A DNA stretch of 12,630 bases. Source: JAVBOJ01 sp031550755. GTDB taxonomy: Bacteria; Bacillota; Clostridia; Oscillospirales; UBA929. Numbering within the stretch: position 1 is the stretch's first letter; each line of letters begins with the position of its first letter. The translations under genes and the position numbers were made by a program. Under the pieces are notes generated by a model, which did no database searches, had not been told where the DNA came from, and worked only from the letters and a program-made list of their open reading frames with translations. Location of the stretch: NCBI GenBank assembly GCA_031550755.1, contig JAVBOJ010000030.1:1-12630 (forward strand), read 5' to 3'. Of the stretch, positions 6,152 to 12,630 are shown in pieces.

Positions 6152-6424
6152 GTGCAGCTCATCAATATCGGCTTTGGCAATATGGTGTCGGCCGGGCGGC
6201 TGATTGCCATTGTCAGCCCGGAATCGGCACCCATCAAGCGGGTGGTCAGCGAGGCGCGTGATCACGGTCTGCTCATCGACGCCACCTATGGCCGCCGCAC
6301 CCGGGCGGTGCTGGTGGCCGACAGCGGCCATGTGGTGCTCTCGGCCATTCAGCCGGAGACCATTGCCCACCGGCTGCGGTCCCATGAGGAAATCCAGGAC
6401 GAGGATGTGGAAGAGGATGCGTGA
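6152..6424 (+). CDS. remA: RemA-family DNA-binding regulator (DUF370)
   Basis: In Bacillus, RemA is an oligomeric DNA-binding activator of biofilm matrix and osmoprotection genes. The 90-residue product is almost entirely the conserved domain: INIGFGN (5-10 region), IVSPESAPIKR (20-30), DATYGRRTRAV (43-53) and AIQPET (65-70). An acidic tail (79-90) follows. The start is a GTG at 6152, supported by GGAAGGGGAG at 6135-6144, 7 bases upstream; no ATG fits the family N-terminus. Its position between yicC and gmk is the conserved Firmicutes location. The last 8 bases overlap gmk. What it regulates in this organism cannot be told from the window. Confidence 0.94.
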   Translation: MQLINIGFGNMVSAGRLIAIVSPESAPIKRVVSEARDHGLLIDATYGRRTRAVLVADSGHVVLSAIQPETIAHRLRSHEEIQDEDVEEDA

Positions 6425-7013
6425 CCCCAAAACCCCCGGCTTTGTGCTTGTCGTGTCGGGGCCGTCCGGCGCCGGCAAATCCACCGTGATCCAACATCTG
6501 ATGACCCGGCGGGACACTCTGCCGCTGCCCATTTGCTTTTCGGTGTCGGCCACCACGCGCGCCCCGCGTCCGGGCGAAACGGACGGCGTCAATTACCGTT
6601 TTCTGTCCCGGGAGGAGTTTGAGGCCGGTATCGAGCGCGGCGAGTTTCTTGAGCACGCCGAGTACGCCGGCAATCTGTACGGGACGCCGCTGGGGCCGGT
6701 CAAGGACGCGCTGGCCGAAGGGACTTGCATTTTTATGGACATCGAGGTGCAGGGCGCCATGCAGGTGCGCAGCCGTCTGCCCGAAGCGATATTGGTTTTC
6801 CTGATGCCGCCGACCCTGACCGAGCTGGAGCGCCGTCTGCGCGGCCGGCAGTCGGAAAAAGAGGAAATGATTTCCCGCCGGATGGCCATTGTGGAGGGTG
6901 AAATCGCCTCGGCGCATGAATATGATTATATTGTCGTCAACGACGCGGTGGAAAAGGCCGCGCTGGAGCTGGAGTCCATCGTCCGCGCCGAGTACTGCCG
7001 CAACCGCCGATAA
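6417..7013 (+). CDS. gmk: Guanylate kinase
   Basis: Gmk phosphorylates GMP to GDP with ATP, an essential step in GTP and dGTP supply and in recycling of GMP. The 198-residue product shows the P-loop GPSGAGKST (15-23), the GMP-binding segment SATTRAPRPGE (44-54) with DGVNY, and the YGT and lid regions (88-92, 134-155). It is slightly shorter than the usual 200-210. The start is not certain: ATG 6417 is preferred for its match to the family N-terminus, but an in-frame ATG at 6405 would add four residues (MWKR). Both overlap the end of remA, so translation is probably coupled to it. The stop is followed 5 bases later by the rpoZ ribosome site. Confidence 0.96.
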   Translation: MRDPKTPGFVLVVSGPSGAGKSTVIQHLMTRRDTLPLPICFSVSATTRAPRPGETDGVNYRFLSREEFEAGIERGEFLEHAEYAGNLYGTPLGPVKDALAEGTCIFMDIEVQGAMQVRSRLPEAILVFLMPPTLTELERRLRGRQSEKEEMISRRMAIVEGEIASAHEYDYIVVNDAVEKAALELESIVRAEYCRNRR

Positions 7014-7032
7014 AAAACAGGAGGAATTTCAA

Positions 7033-7239
7033 ATGCTTGATCCGTCCCTGAATCAGCTGCTCGACCATGTGGAGAGCCGTTACCTGCTGGTCAATGTCGC
7101 CGCCCACCGCGCCCGCGAAATCGCCGACGAGGCCGAAATGCGCGGGGAAATACTGGACGAAAAGGCCGTTAAATTGGCCATCATGGAAATTGCCGACGGC
7201 AAGCTGGAGGCCCATTTGCGCTCCAAATACCGCGGCTAG
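7033..7239 (+). CDS. rpoZ: RNA polymerase omega subunit
   Basis: Omega helps fold and hold the beta-prime subunit in RNA polymerase. The 68-residue product has the family features: an N-terminal segment, SRYLLVNVAAHRAREI (15-30, equivalent to the SRY-LV-AKRAR motif), and a helical LDEKAVKLAIMEIADGKL region (41-58). Its length agrees with Firmicutes omega (about 67). A strong AGGAGGA at 7019-7025 lies 7 bases before ATG 7033, the strongest ribosome site in the operon, suggesting independent high-level initiation. priA starts only 2 bases after its stop. coaBC, which lies between rpoZ and priA in Bacillus, is missing here. Confidence 0.93.
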   Translation: MLDPSLNQLLDHVESRYLLVNVAAHRAREIADEAEMRGEILDEKAVKLAIMEIADGKLEAHLRSKYRG

Positions 7240-7241
7240 AG

Positions 7242-9683
7242 ATGGGATCGCTCTTTGCCAAGGTCGCTGTGGACAGCGCCGTCTACGCCGTCGACCGGCT
7301 CTATGATTATGCCGTGCCCGAGTCCATGCGGGAGAAAATCGCGCCCGGTATGCGGGTGATCGTCCCGTTTGGGCAGGGCAACCGCAAAACCGAGGGGTTT
7401 GCGCTGGCTGTGGCCGACAAAAGCGACTATCCGAAGGCAAAGGCGATTTTGGCGCTGCCGGATGAAACGCCGGTGCTGGATGAAAAGGCCGTCCGGCTGG
7501 CGCTGTGGGTGCGTGACCGTTTTTTTTGCACATTTTTTGAGGCCGCCCGGGCAATGCTTCCGGCCGGCTTGTGGCATACCATGGAGGAGAGCGTCGCGGT
7601 GGCCGACGGGGTGGAGCCCGGCGAGGCGATGCTCATTTTGACACATTTGCCGCAAGCCAAAGCCCTGTGGGAGAAGCTGCAGGAGCTCGGCGGACGCGCG
7701 TCGGCCGATGTCCTGCGGGAATCGCTCGGCGGAAAGGATCCCGCGCAGGAGCTCAAAGTGCTGGCCGACTGCGGTCTGGTTACCGCACAGGTCACCGCCA
7801 AACGCCGCGTCGGCGACAAAACGCAGAAAAAAGTCTCGCTGGCCATTTCCGAAGACGAAGCCATGCGTCAGGCGCAGCGCATCGCCGCCAAGTCGCCCCT
7901 GCGGGCGGCTGTGCTGCGGTTGCTGTGCCAGACCGGGCCGGTGCTCTCGCGGGAGGTCTGTTATTTTACCGGCGCCTCTCCGGTCACCCTGACAAATCTG
8001 CAAAAAGCCGGGTTTGTCACCCTGACCGAGCAGGAGGTTTACCGCCGGCCCAAAATGGCCGACGTCGGGCGCGCCGAGCCGGTCGTCCTCAATGAGGAAC
8101 AGCAAAAGGCCTTCGACGGCATCGCCGCGCTGATGGGGAAGCCCGCCTGTGCGCTGCTGCACGGCGTGACCGGTAGCGGCAAGACCTCGGTGTACCTCGA
8201 ACTGATCCGCGAAACCATTGCCGGCGGCGGCGCGGCCATTGTCATGGCCCCCGAAATCGCCCTGACGCCTCAGCTGCTGGAGCGCTTCTGCGCCAGTTTC
8301 GGCGACCGGGTCGCGCTGCTGCACAGTGGGCTGTCGCTCGGGGAGCGGCTGGATGAGTGGAAGCGCATCCGCGCCGGAGAGGTCGATGTGGTCGTCGGCA
8401 CCCGTTCGGCGGTCTTCGCGCCGCTTGCCAATCTCAGGCTCATCATTCTTGACGAGGAGCAGGAGGCCACCTACAAATCGGAAAACGCCCCGCGTTACCA
8501 CGCCCGCGAGGTCGCCAAATTTCGCTGTGTGCAGCACGACGCCCTGTTGCTGCTGGGCAGCGCGACCCCGTCGGTGGAGAGCTGTCATTTTGCCCGTGAG
8601 GGCTCCTACGGGTTGTTTCGGCTGGATATGCGCTACAACCGACGGGAGCTGCCCCGGGTGCTGCTGGCCGATATGCGTGAGGAGCTGAAAAACGGCAACG
8701 GCGGCTGTATCAGCGCCCCGCTTATGCGCGAGCTGGAGGAAAACATCCGAAACGGACAGCAGAGCATTCTGTTTTTGAACCGGCGCGGATACAACCGCGC
8801 ACTGTGCTGCGGGGGCTGCGGCTTTGTCCCGGAGTGTCCCCGGTGCAGCGTGAGCCTGACCTTCCACATGGCCAACGGGCGCATGATGTGCCATACCTGC
8901 GGCCATTCGGAAAAGAAACCGGAGCAATGCCCGCAATGCGGCGGGGCGTTCCGGCCGGTCGGGGAGGGTACCCAGCGCGCCGAAGAGGAGCTGGCGGAAC
9001 GGTTTCCCGGCGTGCCGCTTTTGCGGATGGACACGGACACCACCTCCGGACGCGACGCGCACGAAAAAATGCTCTCCAAATTTCGCAAGGAAAACATTCC
9101 GATCCTGCTGGGCACCCAAATGGTGACCAAGGGGCTGGATTTTGAAAACGTCACGTTGGTCGGGGCGCTGTCGGCCGACAGCTCGCTGTTTGTGGACGAT
9201 TTCCGCGCCCATGAGCGCACCTTCGACCTCATCACGCAGGTGGTGGGGCGCGCCGGACGAGGCCGGCTGCCCGGCCGGGCGATCATCCAGACCTTTTCGC
9301 CGGCGCATCCGATTCTGCGGGCGGCGGCGGCGCAGGATTATGACGCTTTTTTTGAAAACGAGATCGAATTGCGCAAAATGCACGGTCTGCCGCCGTTTTG
9401 CGACATTGTGACCCTGCGGGTGGTCGGCATCGACCGCGACGCCGTGCTGCGCGCCTGTATGCGCCTGCGTGGGCGCATCGACGCCGGCGCGTCCGGCTGG
9501 CGGGTGCTGGGGCCGGCACCGGCGCCGGTACTCAAGGCCGTGGGGATGTACCGCTACCATATCACGCTGCTGGGCAAGGCGGATCGCGCCGCGCGCGACT
9601 TTGTGTCCGGCTTGCTGTTGTGGTTCGCCCAAGAAAAACAAAACCGGGGCGTCAGCGTTTCGGCTGATTCTTGCCCGATGTGA
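7242..9683 (+). CDS. priA: Primosomal protein PriA (replication restart helicase)
   Basis: PriA recognises stalled or collapsed replication forks, unwinds DNA 3' to 5' and loads the replicative helicase. The 813-residue product has the N-terminal DNA-binding domain (about 1-105), a winged-helix-like part, then the helicase core with Walker A GVTGSGKT (308-315) and Walker B DEEQ (404-407). Eight zinc-binding cysteines follow (523, 526, 532, 535, 550, 553, 563, 566), and late helicase motifs include GTQMVTKGLDFENV and QVVGRAGRG. PriA usually has DEEH in Walker B; here the last residue is Gln. The start is ATG 7242, 2 bases after rpoZ, with no good Shine-Dalgarno sequence, so it probably relies on coupling. 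A shadow frame of about 800 codons lies opposite and is not a gene. Confidence 0.97.
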   Translation: MGSLFAKVAVDSAVYAVDRLYDYAVPESMREKIAPGMRVIVPFGQGNRKTEGFALAVADKSDYPKAKAILALPDETPVLDEKAVRLALWVRDRFFCTFFEAARAMLPAGLWHTMEESVAVADGVEPGEAMLILTHLPQAKALWEKLQELGGRASADVLRESLGGKDPAQELKVLADCGLVTAQVTAKRRVGDKTQKKVSLAISEDEAMRQAQRIAAKSPLRAAVLRLLCQTGPVLSREVCYFTGASPVTLTNLQKAGFVTLTEQEVYRRPKMADVGRAEPVVLNEEQQKAFDGIAALMGKPACALLHGVTGSGKTSVYLELIRETIAGGGAAIVMAPEIALTPQLLERFCASFGDRVALLHSGLSLGERLDEWKRIRAGEVDVVVGTRSAVFAPLANLRLIILDEEQEATYKSENAPRYHAREVAKFRCVQHDALLLLGSATPSVESCHFAREGSYGLFRLDMRYNRRELPRVLLADMREELKNGNGGCISAPLMRELEENIRNGQQSILFLNRRGYNRALCCGGCGFVPECPRCSVSLTFHMANGRMMCHTCGHSEKKPEQCPQCGGAFRPVGEGTQRAEEELAERFPGVPLLRMDTDTTSGRDAHEKMLSKFRKENIPILLGTQMVTKGLDFENVTLVGALSADSSLFVDDFRAHERTFDLITQVVGRAGRGRLPGRAIIQTFSPAHPILRAAAAQDYDAFFENEIELRKMHGLPPFCDIVTLRVVGIDRDAVLRACMRLRGRIDAGASGWRVLGPAPAPVLKAVGMYRYHITLLGKADRAARDFVSGLLLWFAQEKQNRGVSVSADSCPM

Positions 9684-9694
9684 GGTGACAAATC

Positions 9695-10180
9695 ATGGCG
9701 CTCAGAACTATTCTGACCCGGGAGGATTCCACCCTGCGCAAGCGCTCCCGGGAGGTGACCAGCTTTGACAAGCGTCTGCATATTCTGCTGGATGATATGA
9801 TCGAGACCCTCCACGCCGCCAACGGAGCCGGCTTGGCCGCGCCGCAGGTAGGCGTGCTGCGCCGCGCGGTGGTGGTCGAGGTGGAGGAAAATACACCCAT
9901 CGAGCTCGTCAATCCTCAGATCATCGCCGAGGAGGGCGAGCAGGAGGGCTGCGAGGGCTGCCTCAGCGTGCCCGGCGTGTATGGCCTCGTGCGCCGGCCC
10001 ATGAAGGTGACCGTACGCGCACAGGATCGCCACGGCAAACCCTTTGAGATGATCGGCGAGGGGCTGATGGCCCGCGCGTTTTGCCATGAGGTGGAGCATC
10101 TGGACGGGCATTTGTTCACCGAACGGGTCATCCGCTATCTGGACGACGAAGAACTCTTGAATGGAAACAGTGAAGAATGA
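9695..10180 (+). CDS. def: Peptide deformylase
   Basis: Def removes the formyl group from the N-terminal methionine of nascent proteins. The 161-residue product carries all three signature motifs: GAGLAAPQ (44-51), EGCLS (87-91) with metal ligand Cys89, and HEVEH (131-135) with ligands His131 and His135 and catalytic Glu132. The usual form of motif 3 is HExDH; here Glu134 replaces Asp, a conservative change. TGAGGTGA, which includes the priA stop, sits 6 bases before the ATG. The gene shares ATGA with fmt, which performs the opposite reaction on initiator tRNA; the def-fmt pairing is conserved in bacteria. Confidence 0.97.
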   Translation: MALRTILTREDSTLRKRSREVTSFDKRLHILLDDMIETLHAANGAGLAAPQVGVLRRAVVVEVEENTPIELVNPQIIAEEGEQEGCEGCLSVPGVYGLVRRPMKVTVRAQDRHGKPFEMIGEGLMARAFCHEVEHLDGHLFTERVIRYLDDEELLNGNSEE

Positions 10181-11100
10181 AAATCGTGTTTATGGGCACC
10201 CCGGCGTTTGCCGTGCCGTCCCTGCGCGCGATGGTCGAGGCCGGCCATGAGGTGGCCGGCGTATTCACCCAGCCGGACAAAAAACAGGGGCGGCATATGA
10301 CGCTGGTCGCCCCGCCTGTAAAGGAATATGCCTTGACGCAAGACATCCCGGTCTACCAGCCGGACACCCTGAAGGACGGCGCGGCGCTCTGTCTGCTGCA
10401 AGACCTTGCGCCGGAGCTGATTGTCGTGGTGGCTTACGGCAAGCTCCTGCCGGTGGACATTCTGGGGCTGCCGGTCTTCGGCTGCGTCAACGTCCACGCG
10501 TCCCTGCTGCCGCGTTTGCGCGGCGCGGCACCCATCCAATGGGCGGTCATCCGGGGCGAGGAAAAAACCGGCGTCACCACCATGCATATGGCGCGCGGCT
10601 TGGACACCGGGGACATGATTTATAAGGAAGAAACGCCCATTGGGCCGCGAGAGACCGCCGGAGAGCTGCACGACCGGCTGATGGAGCTGGGCGCGGCTCT
10701 GCTTATCAAAACCGTGGCGGATATCGCAGCCGGCACCGCGCCCCGCACACCGCAGGATGATGCCGAGGCCACCTACGCGCCCATGCTGTCCCGGGACATT
10801 GCGCATATCAACTGGAGCCTTCCGGCGCGCGCGGTCGTCAATTTTATCCGGGGCATGAGCCCGTGGCCGGCGGCGCTGGCCGGACAGCGGGAGCCGTATC
10901 TGAAAATTTTTGAGGCCGTGCCGGTTGCCTGCCCGCAAACAGGACAACCGGGGACGGTATTTGCCGCTGACGGTGGGTTTGGCGTGTTTTGCGGAGGCGG
11001 CGAAGCGGTGCTTGTCACCAAAATACAGGCGCACGGCGGGCGGCCGATGCCGGCGGAGGACTATGTCCGCGGCCATCGGCTGGAAGGAGAAATGTTATGA
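10177..11100 (+). CDS. fmt: Methionyl-tRNA formyltransferase
   Basis: Fmt transfers a formyl group from 10-formyltetrahydrofolate to methionyl-initiator tRNA. The 307-residue product (family about 310-320) begins with MKIVFMGTPAFAV, has the folate-binding and catalytic core with Asn105, His107 and Asp143 (matching E. coli N106, H108, D144), and the hallmark SLLPRLRGAAPIQWAVI (109-125). The C-terminal OB-like tRNA-binding domain runs from about 205. The start overlaps def by 4 bases and the end overlaps the metallopeptidase gene by 4 bases (both ATGA), so translation is coupled through all three. Confidence 0.97.
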   Translation: MKIVFMGTPAFAVPSLRAMVEAGHEVAGVFTQPDKKQGRHMTLVAPPVKEYALTQDIPVYQPDTLKDGAALCLLQDLAPELIVVVAYGKLLPVDILGLPVFGCVNVHASLLPRLRGAAPIQWAVIRGEEKTGVTTMHMARGLDTGDMIYKEETPIGPRETAGELHDRLMELGAALLIKTVADIAAGTAPRTPQDDAEATYAPMLSRDIAHINWSLPARAVVNFIRGMSPWPAALAGQREPYLKIFEAVPVACPQTGQPGTVFAADGGFGVFCGGGEAVLVTKIQAHGGRPMPAEDYVRGHRLEGEML

Positions 11101-11813
11101 ATTTTCTGTACGGATACACCTATTACGGGATTGACCCCTATTATTTGTTGCTGATTTTGCCGGTGTTGGCGCTGTCCATGTTTGTGCAATGGCGGATGCG
11201 CGCCACCTTCAACAAATATTCCAAGGTGTTCACGCGGCGCGGCGTCACCGGCGCGCAGGCCGCCGAGGCCGTGCTGCGCCAGAGCGGCGTATACAATGTG
11301 CCGGTGGGCGCCATTTCCGGCGACTTAAACGACCATTTTGACCCCAGAAACAAAACCATTTCGCTGTCCATGCCGGTTTACGGCGTGGCGTCTGTCGCGG
11401 CGGTGGGCGTGGCCGCCCACGAGGCCGGACATGCCCTGCAATACCAGAACGGTTACGGCCCCATCAAGCTGCGCGCCGCCATCATTCCGGTCACCCGCAT
11501 CGGCTCCATGCTGTCGTTTCCGCTGTTTTTGATCGGCCTGATGGTCAGCAATTCGACGCTGATTTGGGCCGGAATCGGCCTGTTCGCCCTGTCGGCGTTG
11601 TTCCAGCTCGTTACCCTGCCGGTGGAGTTTGACGCCTCGCGCCGCGCCCTGCGGGCGTTGCGGGAGGGGCATATTTTGGACGAATCCGAGCTGCCCCAAG
11701 CCAAAAAGGTGCTGACCATGGCGGCCATGACCTATGTGGTGGCGCTGCTCATGTCGCTGGCGCAGCTCACGCGGCTCATCCTCATCGCCGGGCGCAACAG
11801 CAACCGCCGCTGA
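11097..11813 (+). CDS. Membrane zinc metallopeptidase, YugP family
   Basis: The 238-residue product fits the YugP-type zinc peptidase family (Zn_peptidase_2). It has an N-terminal membrane segment (about 16-31), the zinc site HEAGH (108-112) with catalytic Glu109, membrane segments near 132-150, 155-174 and 207-230, and EFDAS (177-181) supplying the likely third ligand, as in HtpX-like peptidases. The substrate is unknown; a membrane protein quality-control role is inferred from the fold. The ATG at 11097 is supported by GGAAGGAGAA at 11082-11091. Its position between fmt and rsmB, genes adjacent in Bacillus, suggests an old insertion kept in clostridial operons. Confidence 0.9.
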   Translation: MNFLYGYTYYGIDPYYLLLILPVLALSMFVQWRMRATFNKYSKVFTRRGVTGAQAAEAVLRQSGVYNVPVGAISGDLNDHFDPRNKTISLSMPVYGVASVAAVGVAAHEAGHALQYQNGYGPIKLRAAIIPVTRIGSMLSFPLFLIGLMVSNSTLIWAGIGLFALSALFQLVTLPVEFDASRRALRALREGHILDESELPQAKKVLTMAAMTYVVALLMSLAQLTRLILIAGRNSNRR

Positions 11814-12630
11814 TGGGAGACGCCCGCGATACCGCCGCGCGCATCCTCTTTGAGGTGCGGCGTCACGGCGGCTGGCCCGACCAGCTTTTGCGGACGAGAC
11901 TGTCCGCACTGCCGCCGCGCGAAGCGGCGCTGTGCGCCCGGCTGACTTACGGCGTGCTGCAAAACAAGACCCTGCTGGATTTTTATATCACGTCGTTTTC
12001 GCATCTTCCGCTGGGACGCATCCAGCCGCAGATTCTGGATATTTTGCGGCTGGGGATATTTCAGCTCAAATTTTTGGACAGGATTCCGCCCCACGCCGCG
12101 CTGAACCAGAGTGTGGAGATGGCGCGGGCCGTGCTGCCGCGGGCGGCCGGATTTGTCAACGCCACCCTGCGCGCCGCCCTGCGGGCCGAGGTGTGGCCGG
12201 AGCCGCGCGGCGCAACGCCGGAGGAGACACTCTCCATCCGGTACAGCCAGCCGGTCTGGCAGATTCGGGAGGTTCTCGTGCGCATCGGCGCGGAGGCAAC
12301 CGAGGCGCTGTTGGCCATGAACAACGACATCCCGCCGCTGTGGGTGCGGGCAAACACCCTGAAAACAACGGCGGAGGATTTGCGAAACACTCTGTCCCGA
12401 CAGGGCGTTGAGGCCGAGCCGCACCCGTTTTTGAAAGACTATCTGCGCATCAGCCCGGGCGGTGACATTGCCCGGCTGCCGGCGTTTGCGCAGGGGCTGT
12501 TTCTCGTGGCCGATCCGGCCGCGCAGCTGGCCGTGATGGCCGCCGCGCCCCAACCGGGGGAAAACGTGGTCGACGGCTGCGCCGCGCCGGGCGGCAAGTC
12601 GTTTCTGGCCGCGCTGGCGATGCAACACGA
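11813..12630 (+). CDS. rsmB: 16S rRNA (cytosine-967-C5)-methyltransferase RsmB, partial
   Basis: RsmB methylates C967 of 16S rRNA with S-adenosylmethionine. The window holds 272 codons without a stop; the complete protein is normally about 430-450 residues. Residues 1-135 form the NusB-like RNA-binding domain (for example RLTYGVLQNKTLLD at 43-56), then a linker domain, then the start of the methyltransferase with its SAM-binding motif VVDGCAAPGGKS (252-263). The catalytic cysteine motifs lie past the window end. Its ATG shares one base with the metallopeptidase stop (TGATG), with no clear ribosome site of its own, so it depends on reinitiation. The reading frame was translated by hand from the sequence. 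Confidence 0.94.
   Translation, partial: MGDARDTAARILFEVRRHGGWPDQLLRTRLSALPPREAALCARLTYGVLQNKTLLDFYITSFSHLPLGRIQPQILDILRLGIFQLKFLDRIPPHAALNQSVEMARAVLPRAAGFVNATLRAALRAEVWPEPRGATPEETLSIRYSQPVWQIREVLVRIGAEATEALLAMNNDIPPLWVRANTLKTTAEDLRNTLSRQGVEAEPHPFLKDYLRISPGGDIARLPAFAQGLFLVADPAAQLAVMAAAPQPGENVVDGCAAPGGKSFLAALAMQH

Noticed and set aside
7236..9641. An open frame of about 801 codons on the minus strand opposite priA
   Set aside because: It mirrors the codons of a GC-rich, clearly conserved gene; its translation is rich in His, Gln, Arg and Gly with no recognisable domain. It is a shadow of priA.
10135..11076. A 313-codon minus-strand frame opposite fmt
   Set aside because: Shadow of fmt; low-complexity translation rich in Arg, His and Gly, and no ribosome site that fits.
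11732..12628. A 298-codon minus-strand frame opposite rsmB
   Set aside because: RsmB on the plus strand is supported by its NusB-like domain and SAM motif; the opposite frame has no recognisable features.

Overview
The window looks like a chromosomal housekeeping segment of a GC-rich Firmicute, most likely a clostridial member of the Oscillospiraceae/Ruminococcaceae type. This is inferred from gene content (CdaA/CdaR, RemA, YicC, a clostridial Cys-tailed DnaJ-domain protein, a DUF5685-type protein), from the yicC-remA-gmk-rpoZ-priA-def-fmt-rsmB gene order typical of Firmicutes, and from strong Shine-Dalgarno and sigma-A-like promoter sequences. No rRNA, tRNA, CRISPR array, transposase or phage gene was seen.

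Layout. Positions 1-143 (minus strand) hold the start of an HPr-like phosphocarrier gene that is interrupted by an in-frame TAG and runs off the window edge. It has its own consensus-like promoter, divergent from the next operon. Positions 316-2413 (plus) are cdaA and cdaR, the c-di-AMP synthase and its YbbR-domain regulator. A 201-base gap with hairpins and repetitive GC-rich sequence follows. Positions 2615-4487 hold three tightly overlapping genes: an RseC-like membrane protein, a DUF5685-like protein and a DnaJ-domain protein with a cysteine-rich tail. A two-hairpin intergenic element leads to a small membrane protein (4591-5106). A good extended -10 promoter at the end of that gene starts the second large unit: yicC, a second copy of the two-hairpin element, then remA, gmk, rpoZ, priA, def, fmt, a YugP-type zinc metallopeptidase and rsmB (cut by the window end).

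How the genes fit together. The first unit makes and regulates c-di-AMP and continues into a cysteine-rich membrane/redox-like trio of unknown function. The second unit combines RNA metabolism (yicC), a DNA-binding matrix-gene regulator (remA), GMP phosphorylation (gmk), an RNA polymerase subunit (rpoZ), replication restart (priA), processing and formylation of initiator methionine (def, fmt), a membrane metallopeptidase, and 16S rRNA methylation (rsmB). Junctions from remA onward are very tight (overlaps of 1-8 bases or gaps of 2-19 bases), so translational coupling is likely.

Most of the window is ordinary core genome. The parts that deserve a second look are the broken HPr gene, the two related double-hairpin elements, the structured gap after cdaR, and the conserved-looking cysteine-rich trio. 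I did not find convincing evidence of a wholly new defence, mobile or biosynthetic system.
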